Origin: an uncultured Actinomycetes bacterium
GTDB lineage: Bacteria; Actinomycetota; Actinomycetes; Nanopelagicales; Nanopelagicaceae
NCBI GenBank assembly: GCA_903892335.1
Contig: CAITID010000187.1
Location: 1-36,868 of the forward strand
DNA length: 36,868 nucleotides
Direction of reading: 5' to 3'
The position numbers and the translations under genes were made by a program. Positions 15,655-22,968 of this stretch are shown piece after piece; position 1 is the stretch's first letter, and each line of letters starts with the position of its first letter. The notes beneath the pieces were generated by a model that saw nothing but the letters and a program-made list of their open reading frames with translations, was not told the DNA's origin and made no database searches.

Positions 15655-17067
15655 TCAGATCGATAGAATTTCATTTACAATTCTTTTTGCTCCTTGTAAA
15701 TCAAAAATCTGATTTGATTTATTCGATAACTCATTTCGAAGCTCGAGTGAACTAAGAAGATTCTTTATTTCATTAACTTTCAAATCCCACTTACCACCTT
15801 CATACTTTCCAATTTGCGCAGCAACTCCCATTTCGGGAAGTGACTGATAGTACTGTTTCTGATTATCATAAATGCAGGCAATTCCAACCGCGCAACCTCT
15901 GGCAAGGAACTCTAACGATGTGGAGCCAGACGGTAGAAATACTAAGTCACTTTTGTTTCCAACTTCATCGAGATCATCTCCAATCGGAAATATCTTAAAT
16001 CTTGAATCTTTCGCTATTTTGTCGGGGAAATCGGAAAAGAAAGAAACTTTGAAATCTCCCGGAATTTCACTAACAATTCTTGACATTTCTTCCACAAATC
16101 CAACAGCATCGACTCCGCCTCCTACCACAGTTACATTTAAAGTTGCAGTATTCAGAGCATCCATCAATTTCTTAATTGATTTTCGAAATGGAATAAATCT
16201 TGGACCGGTAAGTAACCTAGACCCCTCGGCGCGATTCAAAAATTCTGAAACGCCCGGATGAATTTGTAGGTCTGCTAGATACTCTGGGGTTGAGCCGTCA
16301 ATGATTGTTATAACAAACTTCCATTTTTCTTGATTAATAAAGGGAGAAGTAGCATGCACAGTGTAGCTGTCTAAAATTAAAATATCGGTTTGATTATTTG
16401 AAACAAAATCTTCTTCATTCTCAAGAATTTGATAAAAACCTACGGACCTAATTCTCTTATTCACCCAAGAGATTTCAGAAATCTTGCCTATAAATATAGC
16501 TTTGTAGTTTAAGGAAATTAATTCTTCAATAATGCCTATCGATCTTTGTGTATGCCCAGTACCTATCTCTAATGAGGCATCTGCCCGCATGACAAACCTA
16601 ACATTCTCATTAACTTTTGCGATGGTAGTAAAATTCTCATCACGAGTAACTTCCTTAAATGCTGCACTTTTGAAAATCTTCTCCGAAGCAATATTTTGGT
16701 GGTTATAAGATGCAATAAGTCTGGCTAAGGGGAATTTAGCAAAAATTAGAGAAAGAGATTGATTTAAAATCGACTGACCGTATCCCTTGCCATAAAATTT
16801 CGGATTTAGACAAATGCTAATTTCTAGAGAGTTTAAATACTCAGTTGATTTATCAAATCTAACATAGCCAACCTCGTTGCTTTCATGGGTGAAAATCCAG
16901 AAAGGCTGAGAATCTAGCAATTCAAGACGGGATTTAAACCAATTCTCGTGATCTTCTTCAGTTATCGCAGTCTTAGATTTGGAGTATTTTCTAGCGGCTT
17001 CATGATTTCGCCAAGCAAGTACCATTGAGGAATCCTCCTGTTTGGCATTTCTCACTAACGGTTTCAT
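15655..17067 (-). CDS. Fused PseH-like N-acetyltransferase and PseG-like nucleotide-sugar hydrolase
   Basis: Residues 1-150 are a GNAT domain of the RimJ/PseH kind, with acetyl-CoA loop FYGKGYGQS near 91-99. Residues about 157-470 match PseG: the GT-B-type N-terminal motif MRADASLEIGTGHTQRS (160-176), with His172 as the expected catalytic residue, and a second half with VVGGGVD and DLVFLPSGSTSLEFLARG nucleotide-binding segments. In pseudaminic acid synthesis PseH acetylates the 4-amino group and PseG removes UDP to free the sugar for PseI; here one polypeptide would do both. It is the Bacillus SpsD plus SpsG pair in one gene. ATG at 17067 is divergent from pseI with only 23 bp between starts. 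Ile/Lys-rich codons mark it as AT-rich relative to gabD. Confidence 0.87.
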   Translation of the reverse strand: MKPLVRNAKQEDSSMVLAWRNHEAARKYSKSKTAITEEDHENWFKSRLELLDSQPFWIFTHESNEVGYVRFDKSTEYLNSLEISICLNPKFYGKGYGQSILNQSLSLIFAKFPLARLIASYNHQNIASEKIFKSAAFKEVTRDENFTTIAKVNENVRFVMRADASLEIGTGHTQRSIGIIEELISLNYKAIFIGKISEISWVNKRIRSVGFYQILENEEDFVSNNQTDILILDSYTVHATSPFINQEKWKFVITIIDGSTPEYLADLQIHPGVSEFLNRAEGSRLLTGPRFIPFRKSIKKLMDALNTATLNVTVVGGGVDAVGFVEEMSRIVSEIPGDFKVSFFSDFPDKIAKDSRFKIFPIGDDLDEVGNKSDLVFLPSGSTSLEFLARGCAVGIACIYDNQKQYYQSLPEMGVAAQIGKYEGGKWDLKVNEIKNLLSSLELRNELSNKSNQIFDLQGAKRIVNEILSI

Positions 17068-17076
17068 TGTATGGAA

Positions 17077-17084
17077 AGTATACT
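17077..17084. promoter_or_regulatory. Palindromic -10 element AGTATACT shared by divergent sugar-acid genes
   Basis: AGTATACT reads the same on both strands. On the plus strand TATACT (17079-17084) is followed after 6 bases by the GTG of pseI; on the minus strand TATACT (17082-17077) is followed after 9 bases by the ATG of the fusion gene. The whole gap between the two start codons is 23 bp, so both messages must be leaderless or nearly so. Confidence 0.55.
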
Positions 17085-17090
17085 TTTATC

Positions 17091-18113
17091 GTGCCGATCA
17101 ATAATCCAGAAGTCCAGTTCATTGCGGAAATATCAGGCAATCATCTAGGCAAAATAGGTAGGGCCAAAGAACTAATCAAAGCCGCTGCAGATTCAGGTGC
17201 CACAGCCGTGAAATTTCAAACCTATACGGCGGACACGATGACATTAAATCTTGATAAGTTTAAGGTCACAAGTGGACATAATTTATGGGGTGGCAAGAAA
17301 CTTTATGAACTTTATGAAGAAGCTCATACTCCTTGGGAATGGCATGAAGAACTATTTGAACTTTGTCGCAAGTTGGATGTTGTTCCATTTAGTTCACCCT
17401 TTGATTTAACGGCCGTAAAATTTCTTGAATCTCTGGATGTATCTATGTATAAAATCGCTTCACTTGAAACGAGTGATCATTTGTTAATTAAGTCAGTTGC
17501 TGACACTGGTAAGCCAATCATAATTTCAACTGGTGCAACTGAGTGGCAAGAAATTGAAGAGCTAGTGGAGGTAGTTAAAAAAACAGGTAATAGAAATTTA
17601 ACATTACTCCTGTGTACAAGTTCTTATCCAGCAGACCCAATCGATGCAAATTTGTATAGAATTGATTTATTAAGACAACACTTTGGAGTGAATATTGGCC
17701 TATCTGATCACACTCTCGGGATTGGTGTCAGCATTGCAGCGATTGCATTAGGTGCAACCGTAATTGAAAAACATCTCACTTTAAGGCGATCAGACGGCGG
17801 TCCTGACGCAGCGTTTTCTATGGAGCCAAATGAGTTTAAAGCACTTGTTGAAGCCGGGAAAGAAGCGTATAAATCTCTTGGAGATAACAAATGGAGATTA
17901 AACGCATCTGAGGCGGAATCGAGGAGGCTCCGTCGGTCTCTCTATATTGTGAAAGATGTAAAAAAGGGAGATTTAATCACAAATCAGAATTTGCGCGCCA
18001 TTAGACCAGGTGCTGGCTGTTCACCTAAACACACTCCAGAACTTATCGGAAAGTATTTTAAGAATGACTACTCAATTGGAACTCCAATGGAAATTTCTTA
18101 CGCATCAGAGTAA
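17091..18113 (+). CDS. pseI: Pseudaminic/N-acylneuraminic acid synthase family (PseI/NeuB/SpsE)
   Basis: The enzyme condenses an N-acylated six-carbon amino sugar with phosphoenolpyruvate to a nine-carbon nonulosonic acid. From this start it has 340 residues, the family length. The NeuB barrel shows FIAEISGNHLGK, AVKFQTYTADTMT, PFSSPFD, GLSDHTLG and the metal-site segment ATVIEKHLTL; a C-terminal SAF/antifreeze-like domain follows (about 280-338, RRSLYIVKDVKKGD). LDKFKVTSGHNLWGG near the start resembles PseI more than NeuB. GTG 17091 is preferred over ATG 17025 because the frame upstream is unlike the family and would run into the divergent gene, and a -10 box lies 6 bases before the GTG. It overlaps the next gene as TAATG. 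Confidence 0.9.
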   Translation: MPINNPEVQFIAEISGNHLGKIGRAKELIKAAADSGATAVKFQTYTADTMTLNLDKFKVTSGHNLWGGKKLYELYEEAHTPWEWHEELFELCRKLDVVPFSSPFDLTAVKFLESLDVSMYKIASLETSDHLLIKSVADTGKPIIISTGATEWQEIEELVEVVKKTGNRNLTLLLCTSSYPADPIDANLYRIDLLRQHFGVNIGLSDHTLGIGVSIAAIALGATVIEKHLTLRRSDGGPDAAFSMEPNEFKALVEAGKEAYKSLGDNKWRLNASEAESRRLRRSLYIVKDVKKGDLITNQNLRAIRPGAGCSPKHTPELIGKYFKNDYSIGTPMEISYASE

Positions 18114-18973
18114 TGATGCAAAAAATAATTATTGGCACCGCAAATTTCACAGGGGAATACGGATTCATAAATACAAAGAAAATAGATTACTCAGAAATTA
18201 GCCAGATAATTAGAAAAGCTCAAATTAGCGGAATCAATCATTTTGACACCGCGAAGGCATACGGAAATGCAGAAGAAATACTAGGAAAAAACTTGGATAA
18301 ATCTCAATCTATAACTATTGACTCCAAGGTTAGTAAAAAGGACTGTGTTTCAGTTGACATGATTGTCCGCACAGCAAAAGAAACAATCAAAAAACTAGGA
18401 GTAGCAAAAATATCAACTCTTTACTTACATAGTTTTGAACTAATTAGAGAAGATAAGCAAAATATTGTGAAAAAAGGATTAGAAAAAGTACTTGAACTCG
18501 AACTTGCGCAACATGTAGGCGTATCTGCGTACACTAAAAGTGAATTGATTAGTGCTAAAGAGGCATTCCCACAATTTACCCATTTTCAAATTATTGAAAA
18601 TATATGTGATCGGAGACTAAATGAATCTGGTGAAATTGTAGAGTTCGTCGAATCTGGAAATGTAATCAACATCAGATCTATTTTTCTACAAGGTATACTA
18701 CTGTCTGACCCGAAAATGCTTCAAGATAAATTCAAATCGGCTTTTGATGCAATAAATGGAATGCATCATTATGCAGAATCACAAAACGTTTCGGTATTGG
18801 ATTTATGCCTAGCTTATGCGAAATCAATAAAATGGGCATCAAAAATTGTGGTAGGAATTGATTCAAAAAAACAACTTGAAGAAATCATAAAATCTAAATA
18901 CGAATTAACTACTGGTTGGGAAAACGAAATATCTACTGTCCCTATAAGCCTGCTGGACCCAAGATTTTGGTAG
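18113..18973 (+). CDS. Aldo/keto reductase in the sugar-acid cassette
   Basis: This 286-residue protein has the aldo/keto reductase barrel with the full catalytic tetrad visible: Asp and Tyr in FDTAKAYGNAE near 44-50, Lys in IDSKVSKK near 71 and His in YLHSFE near 103. Such reductases use NAD(P)H. Homologues occur in several nonulosonic acid and related glycan clusters, where the exact step is not settled; it may reduce or epimerise a keto-sugar intermediate (inference). Its ATG overlaps the pseI stop (TAATGATG; a second ATG follows immediately), and its own stop is two bases before the next gene. Frequent ATA and AAA codons differ from the housekeeping genes. Confidence 0.85.
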   Translation: MMQKIIIGTANFTGEYGFINTKKIDYSEISQIIRKAQISGINHFDTAKAYGNAEEILGKNLDKSQSITIDSKVSKKDCVSVDMIVRTAKETIKKLGVAKISTLYLHSFELIREDKQNIVKKGLEKVLELELAQHVGVSAYTKSELISAKEAFPQFTHFQIIENICDRRLNESGEIVEFVESGNVINIRSIFLQGILLSDPKMLQDKFKSAFDAINGMHHYAESQNVSVLDLCLAYAKSIKWASKIVVGIDSKKQLEEIIKSKYELTTGWENEISTVPISLLDPRFW

Positions 18974-18975
18974 AA

Positions 18976-19689
18976 ATGGAATACAAAACAATTGCTATTT
19001 TACAGGCGCGCATGTCTTCTACTCGCCTTCCTGGAAAAGTTATGCTAACTATTAATAGTAGACCGATGATTTACTGGCAAATTCAAAGAATTAAAAGGGC
19101 AAGGCAGGTAGATAAACTAATTCTGGCAATTTCAGAGGAAGCAAGTGACGATGTCTTAGCTGAGTATCTTGACACAATAAAACAAGTGTACGTGCGAGGT
19201 TCATTAAATGATGTATTAGATCGATTCATAAAGGTTAAAAGTATTTATAAATCTCAAGCAATAGTACGGTTAACCGGTGACTGTCCATTAGTTATGCCTA
19301 CCTTAATTGATGAGATAATCGAAGAATTTTATGCACATGATTTGGATTATGTATCTAATACTGTCACTTTAACATTTCCAGATGGATTGGATGTTGAAGT
19401 TTTTAAATCAGGTGCACTTGATCGCTTACGGAGCTTAAGTCTTTCCGAATCAGAAAAAGAACATGTAACTTTAGGAATCATTAACAGACCAGAGATTTTT
19501 ACTATAAAGAATTACGGTAATTATAAGAACTTAAGCTCTTATAGATGGACTGTCGACGACCAGAAGGATTTTGAGTTTGTTAATAAAGTTTTTGCACACT
19601 TTGAGTCAAAAGAAGTTGATTTTTCACAGAAAGAACTCGAAGAATTCGTGCGCAGCAACCCTGAAATCAATCAAATCAAATTTCGATAA
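18976..19689 (+). CDS. spsF: Cytidylyltransferase, SpsF family (CMP-sugar acid synthetase)
   Basis: The 237-residue product has the nucleotidyltransferase motif ILQARMSSTRLPGKVM (about 8-23), VRLTGDCPLV near 96 and YVSNTVTLTFPDGLDVEV, all hallmarks of SpsF-type enzymes. These activate a sugar acid with CTP, and a nearby NeuB/PseI enzyme makes the acid. ATG 18976 is chosen because it begins directly at the first strand and lies 2 bases after the reductase stop; the frame is open 60 bases further upstream but that part encodes no family sequence. Confidence 0.88.
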   Translation: MEYKTIAILQARMSSTRLPGKVMLTINSRPMIYWQIQRIKRARQVDKLILAISEEASDDVLAEYLDTIKQVYVRGSLNDVLDRFIKVKSIYKSQAIVRLTGDCPLVMPTLIDEIIEEFYAHDLDYVSNTVTLTFPDGLDVEVFKSGALDRLRSLSLSESEKEHVTLGIINRPEIFTIKNYGNYKNLSSYRWTVDDQKDFEFVNKVFAHFESKEVDFSQKELEEFVRSNPEINQIKFR

Positions 19690-19717
19690 GTTCAATTCAT
19701 TTTTTATGGTATGGGTG

Positions 19718-19723
19718 TAGACT
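19718..19723 (+). promoter_or_regulatory. -10 box TAGACT before the class III aminotransferase gene
   Basis: TAGACT is followed after 6 bases (TTGTTG) by ATG 19730, matching the leaderless layout of the neighbouring pseI promoter. No clear -35 is seen. It lies in the 40-base gap after spsF. Confidence 0.45.
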
Positions 19724-19729
19724 TGTTGA

Positions 19730-21016
19730 ATGCGAAAGTTTCTAAACTCAGTTGCCCATTTAGAAAGAGCAGAGGTAACTATTCCATTAGGGTCGCAAAC
19801 ATTTAGCAAATCAAAAACTCAGTACCCAATCGGTGTATCTCCACTTTTTGCGACCAAAGCGCTGGGAGCCCATATTTGGGATATTGATGGCAACAAGTTC
19901 ATTGATCTTGTTAATTCATTAGCTGCGGTAACTTTGGGCTATGGTGATCGTCGGATAGAAAAAGCCGTGAAGAGTCAATTAAAAAGAGGCGTTTCATTAT
20001 CACTTCCTACAAAACTTGAAGCCGAAGTTTCTGAGTTAATTACTAATTTGGTTCCATCGGCAGAAATGGTGAGATTCAGCAAAAATGGAACCGACGCTAC
20101 TTCTGCAGCAATTAGATTGGCACGGAGCTATACCGGCCGAGACCACATAATTGTTTGCGGTTATCACGGTTGGCAGGATTGGTTTATTGGGTCGACGAGC
20201 AGAAACAAAGGCGTGCCTAAGGCAATCTCTGATCTCACTCACGCATTTGAGTACAACAACTTAGATTCTCTAATTGCAACCTTAAATAGGCTTGAAAATA
20301 AAGTTGCCGCTGTAATTCTTGAACCGATGAGTAGTACCTACCCCACAAAAGACTTTTTGTCTTCGGTAAAGGATTTAACACACAAGGCAGGCGCTGTTTT
20401 AATTTTTGATGAGGTAATTACTGGCTTTAGATTTTCTAAAGGGGGAGCTCAGGAGTTGTTTGGGGTAACTCCTGATTTATCTACATTTGGGAAAGGCATC
20501 GCTAACGGTTTTCCTTTATCAGCCGTAGTTGGTAAAAAAGAAATAATGCTAGAAATGGAAAACGTCTTTTTATCTGGGACTTTTGGTGGTGAACTACTCT
20601 CATTAGCAGCAGCCAAAAATGTACTCCAGCGGCACTTAGAGGAAGATATTTGTGGTGACTTAGAGAAAAAAGGGATAGCACTAGCTGACCTAACAACAAA
20701 AGCAATATCAGAAAACGGGCTACAAGATGTTGTGTCACTTACAGGCCATCCAAGTTGGAAGTTTTTTAATTGGCAACCTACAAATAAATACTCAGTAGGC
20801 GAGATTAAAACTTATTTTCTACAGGAGATTTTTCAAGAAGGTATTTTAGTTTTGAACTCCCACAATATATCACTTGCGCATAACGTAAAAATCATTTCAA
20901 GAATATCAGAAGCCTACAACAAGGTTTTTAGCAATATACGAGAGGCGCTAGACAAAAATATTTTACGAGATCAACTACTCGTTCCAGCGTTGGAGCCTCT
21001 TTTCAAAGTTAGGTGA
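19730..21016 (+). CDS. Class III (PLP) aminotransferase, glutamate-1-semialdehyde aminomutase-like
   Basis: The 428-residue product has class III fold features: ALGAHIWDIDGNKFIDLVNSL near 44, NGTDATSAAIRLARSYTGR near 115, the PLP-binding VLIFDEVITGFRF near 223 and the Schiff-base Lys in STFGKGIANGFPLSAVVG near 253. It resembles HemL, but the setting and the Thr/Gly-rich substrate region suggest a glycan role, adding an amino group to a sugar or a side chain (inference). Homologues beside PseI, SpsF and an aldo/keto reductase are seen in other surface-sugar clusters. It is not the DegT-type PseC that the standard pathway uses. It converges on the HAD gene; the 195 bases between them (21017-21211) hold no recognisable gene or strong terminator. 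Confidence 0.85.
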   Translation: MRKFLNSVAHLERAEVTIPLGSQTFSKSKTQYPIGVSPLFATKALGAHIWDIDGNKFIDLVNSLAAVTLGYGDRRIEKAVKSQLKRGVSLSLPTKLEAEVSELITNLVPSAEMVRFSKNGTDATSAAIRLARSYTGRDHIIVCGYHGWQDWFIGSTSRNKGVPKAISDLTHAFEYNNLDSLIATLNRLENKVAAVILEPMSSTYPTKDFLSSVKDLTHKAGAVLIFDEVITGFRFSKGGAQELFGVTPDLSTFGKGIANGFPLSAVVGKKEIMLEMENVFLSGTFGGELLSLAAAKNVLQRHLEEDICGDLEKKGIALADLTTKAISENGLQDVVSLTGHPSWKFFNWQPTNKYSVGEIKTYFLQEIFQEGILVLNSHNISLAHNVKIISRISEAYNKVFSNIREALDKNILRDQLLVPALEPLFKVR

Positions 21017-21211
21017 AAATAAAGGAACATTAATCTCTTATTTGCCACTCGCATCATAAATATCTTGCCAATAAACGAGCAGAAATGAATAACTCTTACT
21101 CCAGTAATTAAATTCCACTTTAATCGGAATATTTTAAAAATAGATCCTGAAATCTTAAGTGACCATAAAGAAAATTCTAAACTACCTCTGCCCCCACTAC
21201 TTTTTTGAAGA

Positions 21212-21871
21212 TTATGAATTAAAAGTAAAACGAAAGTCTTCTAATTTTCTGAATTTTAAATCACTTTCGATACACCATTCACCATCGTCCCGCGCAAATC
21301 TTTCAATGAAAACGAAATTTAATTCATGTTTCCTGGCTATTTCTGCGTCACTCTCGCTATCGGAAATTGAAAAAGTTTTTGAAGGCTTGTTTTCGCTTAT
21401 TATTTGCTGCATTCTCAAATCTTTGCTCGGCGGTGTTCCAATCAACTTATTTGCAAATACTTTGTGTAGTCCAAACTGAGCTGAGATTATTTTTAGTTGA
21501 TGATTATCGCAATTTGTAAGAAGAATTAAATTATGGCTGTCACTTAAGTCAGCGAAATAAAAAATAGCATCATCAATTTCTGATTTCAGTCTGGCTTGAA
21601 GCGAAAGCACGTCGAATTCTTCTAAAATAGATGAATACACCGTCTCTCTCTTGTAATCTGATACATCTTTTTGTAAATCGAGAAAGTAATTCACCTTATC
21701 AAACCTAGAGATTCCAGGGTTACTTATATCAAATTCCTTAAATTCGAGATAAACCTTATCTGAAATACAAAACTTAGAAACGGATTCTATAAGGCAGTTG
21801 GAGAGATTTTCGAGAGAATCCAATACAACCCCATCCATATCAAAAATTAGTAGTTTTTGATCAGAAATCAT
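21212..21871 (-). CDS. HAD-superfamily phosphatase
   Basis: The 219-residue product begins with the HAD motif I FDMDGVVLDS (two catalytic Asp near residues 10 and 12), has a helical cap insertion (about 18-95), motif II LLTNCDN near 117, a motif III Lys in TPPSKDL near 148 and motif IV SDSESDAEIA near 170. It is of the cap-bearing phosphoglycolate/beta-phosphoglucomutase type and not the capless KdsC type. Its ATG overlaps the kdsB-like stop (ATGA), so it probably dephosphorylates a sugar-acid intermediate used by that enzyme (inference). Confidence 0.85.
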   Translation of the reverse strand: MISDQKLLIFDMDGVVLDSLENLSNCLIESVSKFCISDKVYLEFKEFDISNPGISRFDKVNYFLDLQKDVSDYKRETVYSSILEEFDVLSLQARLKSEIDDAIFYFADLSDSHNLILLTNCDNHQLKIISAQFGLHKVFANKLIGTPPSKDLRMQQIISENKPSKTFSISDSESDAEIARKHELNFVFIERFARDDGEWCIESDLKFRKLEDFRFTFNS

Positions 21872-22587
21872 TTAAAGTCTCCGTATTTATTCACAAATTC
21901 ATAATCCGCCAAACTATCAACTGCTCTTCCGAAATTGGGAATTTCAATTGCGCGTACAGTAATTCCATTTTCTATCAACCTAAGTATTTCAACACTCTCG
22001 GCTGTTTCTAGAGGGCCTTTTTCAAAATTTCCAAACATTTCAAGATCCACTCTATTAAATCCATACAGTCCAGTGTGTTTAAGAAAACCTAGTTCAGCTT
22101 TCTCATTTGAAATTGGCAACTTACTACGAGAAGCATAAATTAATCTAGACCCGCTAACAGCAACTTTAACAACTGATTTACTTTCTATATAACTACTATC
22201 GTAGATTTTTGCGTATCCAATACAAGATTCCAAATGCTGTAGTGTTGTTTCCACAAAATTTTTAATTACGTTTGCAGGTAACATGGGCTCATCACCTTGA
22301 ACATTTATGAAGTATTCAATAGTGGTTGTATTCAGCAGCTCGACTAGCCTGTCTGTTCCAGTTTCACAATCCAAGGATGATTTTACAGAAGGAATATTAA
22401 ACTCAGCGCAAACTTTCAAGATTTCAGCATCCGGAGTACTGACAACGATATTTTCTACTCCAACTGCATCAATACATTTTTCCGCAACTCGAATAACCAT
22501 AGGTTTGCCTTGAATATCCATTAAGGGTTTTCCGGGTAGGCGTGTTGAGTTCATTCTGGCCGGAATTACAACCTTATAGCTGCTCAC
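21868..22587 (-). CDS. CMP-sugar acid synthetase, KdsB family
   Basis: KdsB activates 3-deoxy-D-manno-octulosonate (Kdo) with CTP. The 239-residue length and motifs fit: VVIPARMNSTRLPGKPL (5-21), CETGTDRL near 73, the metal-site YFINVQGDEPM near 92, and GLYGFNRVDLEMF near 175. Kdo is typical of Gram-negative lipopolysaccharide, and this window otherwise looks actinobacterial, so the true substrate may be a different 2-keto sugar acid. GTG 22587 follows AAGGGG by 7 bases. With the coupled HAD gene it forms a two-gene minus-strand unit facing the plus-strand part of the cassette. Confidence 0.85.
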   Translation of the reverse strand: MSSYKVVIPARMNSTRLPGKPLMDIQGKPMVIRVAEKCIDAVGVENIVVSTPDAEILKVCAEFNIPSVKSSLDCETGTDRLVELLNTTTIEYFINVQGDEPMLPANVIKNFVETTLQHLESCIGYAKIYDSSYIESKSVVKVAVSGSRLIYASRSKLPISNEKAELGFLKHTGLYGFNRVDLEMFGNFEKGPLETAESVEILRLIENGITVRAIEIPNFGRAVDSLADYEFVNKYGDFK

Positions 22588-22685
22588 TCTATGACCCCTT
22601 AACTTCCATCTAATCTTTCATGCCCGGTGCCATAATGATAAGAGCCAAGTACATAATTTAAATCCATATGTTTGGGAAGTTTCCG

Positions 22686-22770
22686 CGGAGGATGAGGGAT
22701 TTGAACCCTCGATAGGTTTCCCTATACACGCTTTCCAAGCGTGCGCACTCGGCCGCTATGCGAATCCTCC
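22686..22770 (-). tRNA. tRNA-Ser (anticodon GGA)
   Basis: Read on the minus strand, GGAGGAT (22770-22764) pairs with ATCCTCC (22693-22687), with G22686 complement as discriminator position. The anticodon stem CACGC/GCGTG holds loop TTGGAAA (anticodon GGA) and a long variable arm TATAGGGAAACCTA is present. No CCA is encoded, unlike the other two tRNAs in the window. Confidence 0.95.
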
Positions 22771-22824
22771 AGGCATCAACCTCGCATTAGATTGCTGCGG
22801 GAGAACCTTATCGGTGGTACTTAC

Positions 22825-22830
22825 TATGAT
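22825..22830 (+). promoter_or_regulatory. -10 box TATGAT of the SRP RNA gene
   Basis: TATGAT is followed after 6 bases by C22837, which is where the closing stem of the SRP RNA begins. The match between predicted transcription start and RNA 5' end supports it. No good -35 is visible. Confidence 0.45.
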
Positions 22831-22836
22831 TCACCG

Positions 22837-22928
22837 CAGATCCTCCGTGCGGCATTAACGTGCTGAACTCCCCCAGGGCAGGAATGCAGCAAGGGTAGGC
22901 CCGCTCTAATGGGTGTACGGGGGATCCC
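22837..22928 (+). ncRNA. ffs: Signal recognition particle RNA, small bacterial (4.5S) type
   Basis: The conserved Ffh-binding domain is clear: the AGGGCAGGAA...GCAGCAAGGGT core with internal loops (about 22874-22896), including the tetraloop region GGAA. The ends pair over ten bases, GATCCTCCGT (22839-22848) with ACGGGGGATC (22917-22926). The RNA forms the targeting particle with Ffh. Location between tRNA-Ser and dnaX is the usual actinobacterial arrangement. Exact ends are estimated to within a few bases. Confidence 0.93.
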
Positions 22929-22968
22929 AAATTTATTAAGGTTTAAGTAAGTTCTACGGTGAGGGGAA

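Noticed and set aside
17025..17090. N-terminal extension of PseI from ATG 17025
   Set aside because: The 22 extra residues are unlike the family and overlap the start of the divergent gene; GTG 17091 with its -10 box fits better.
21159..21479. Plus-strand frame of 106 codons over the HAD gene
   Set aside because: It lies antisense to a gene with clear HAD motifs and its product is low-complexity Ser/Leu sequence without recognisable features.
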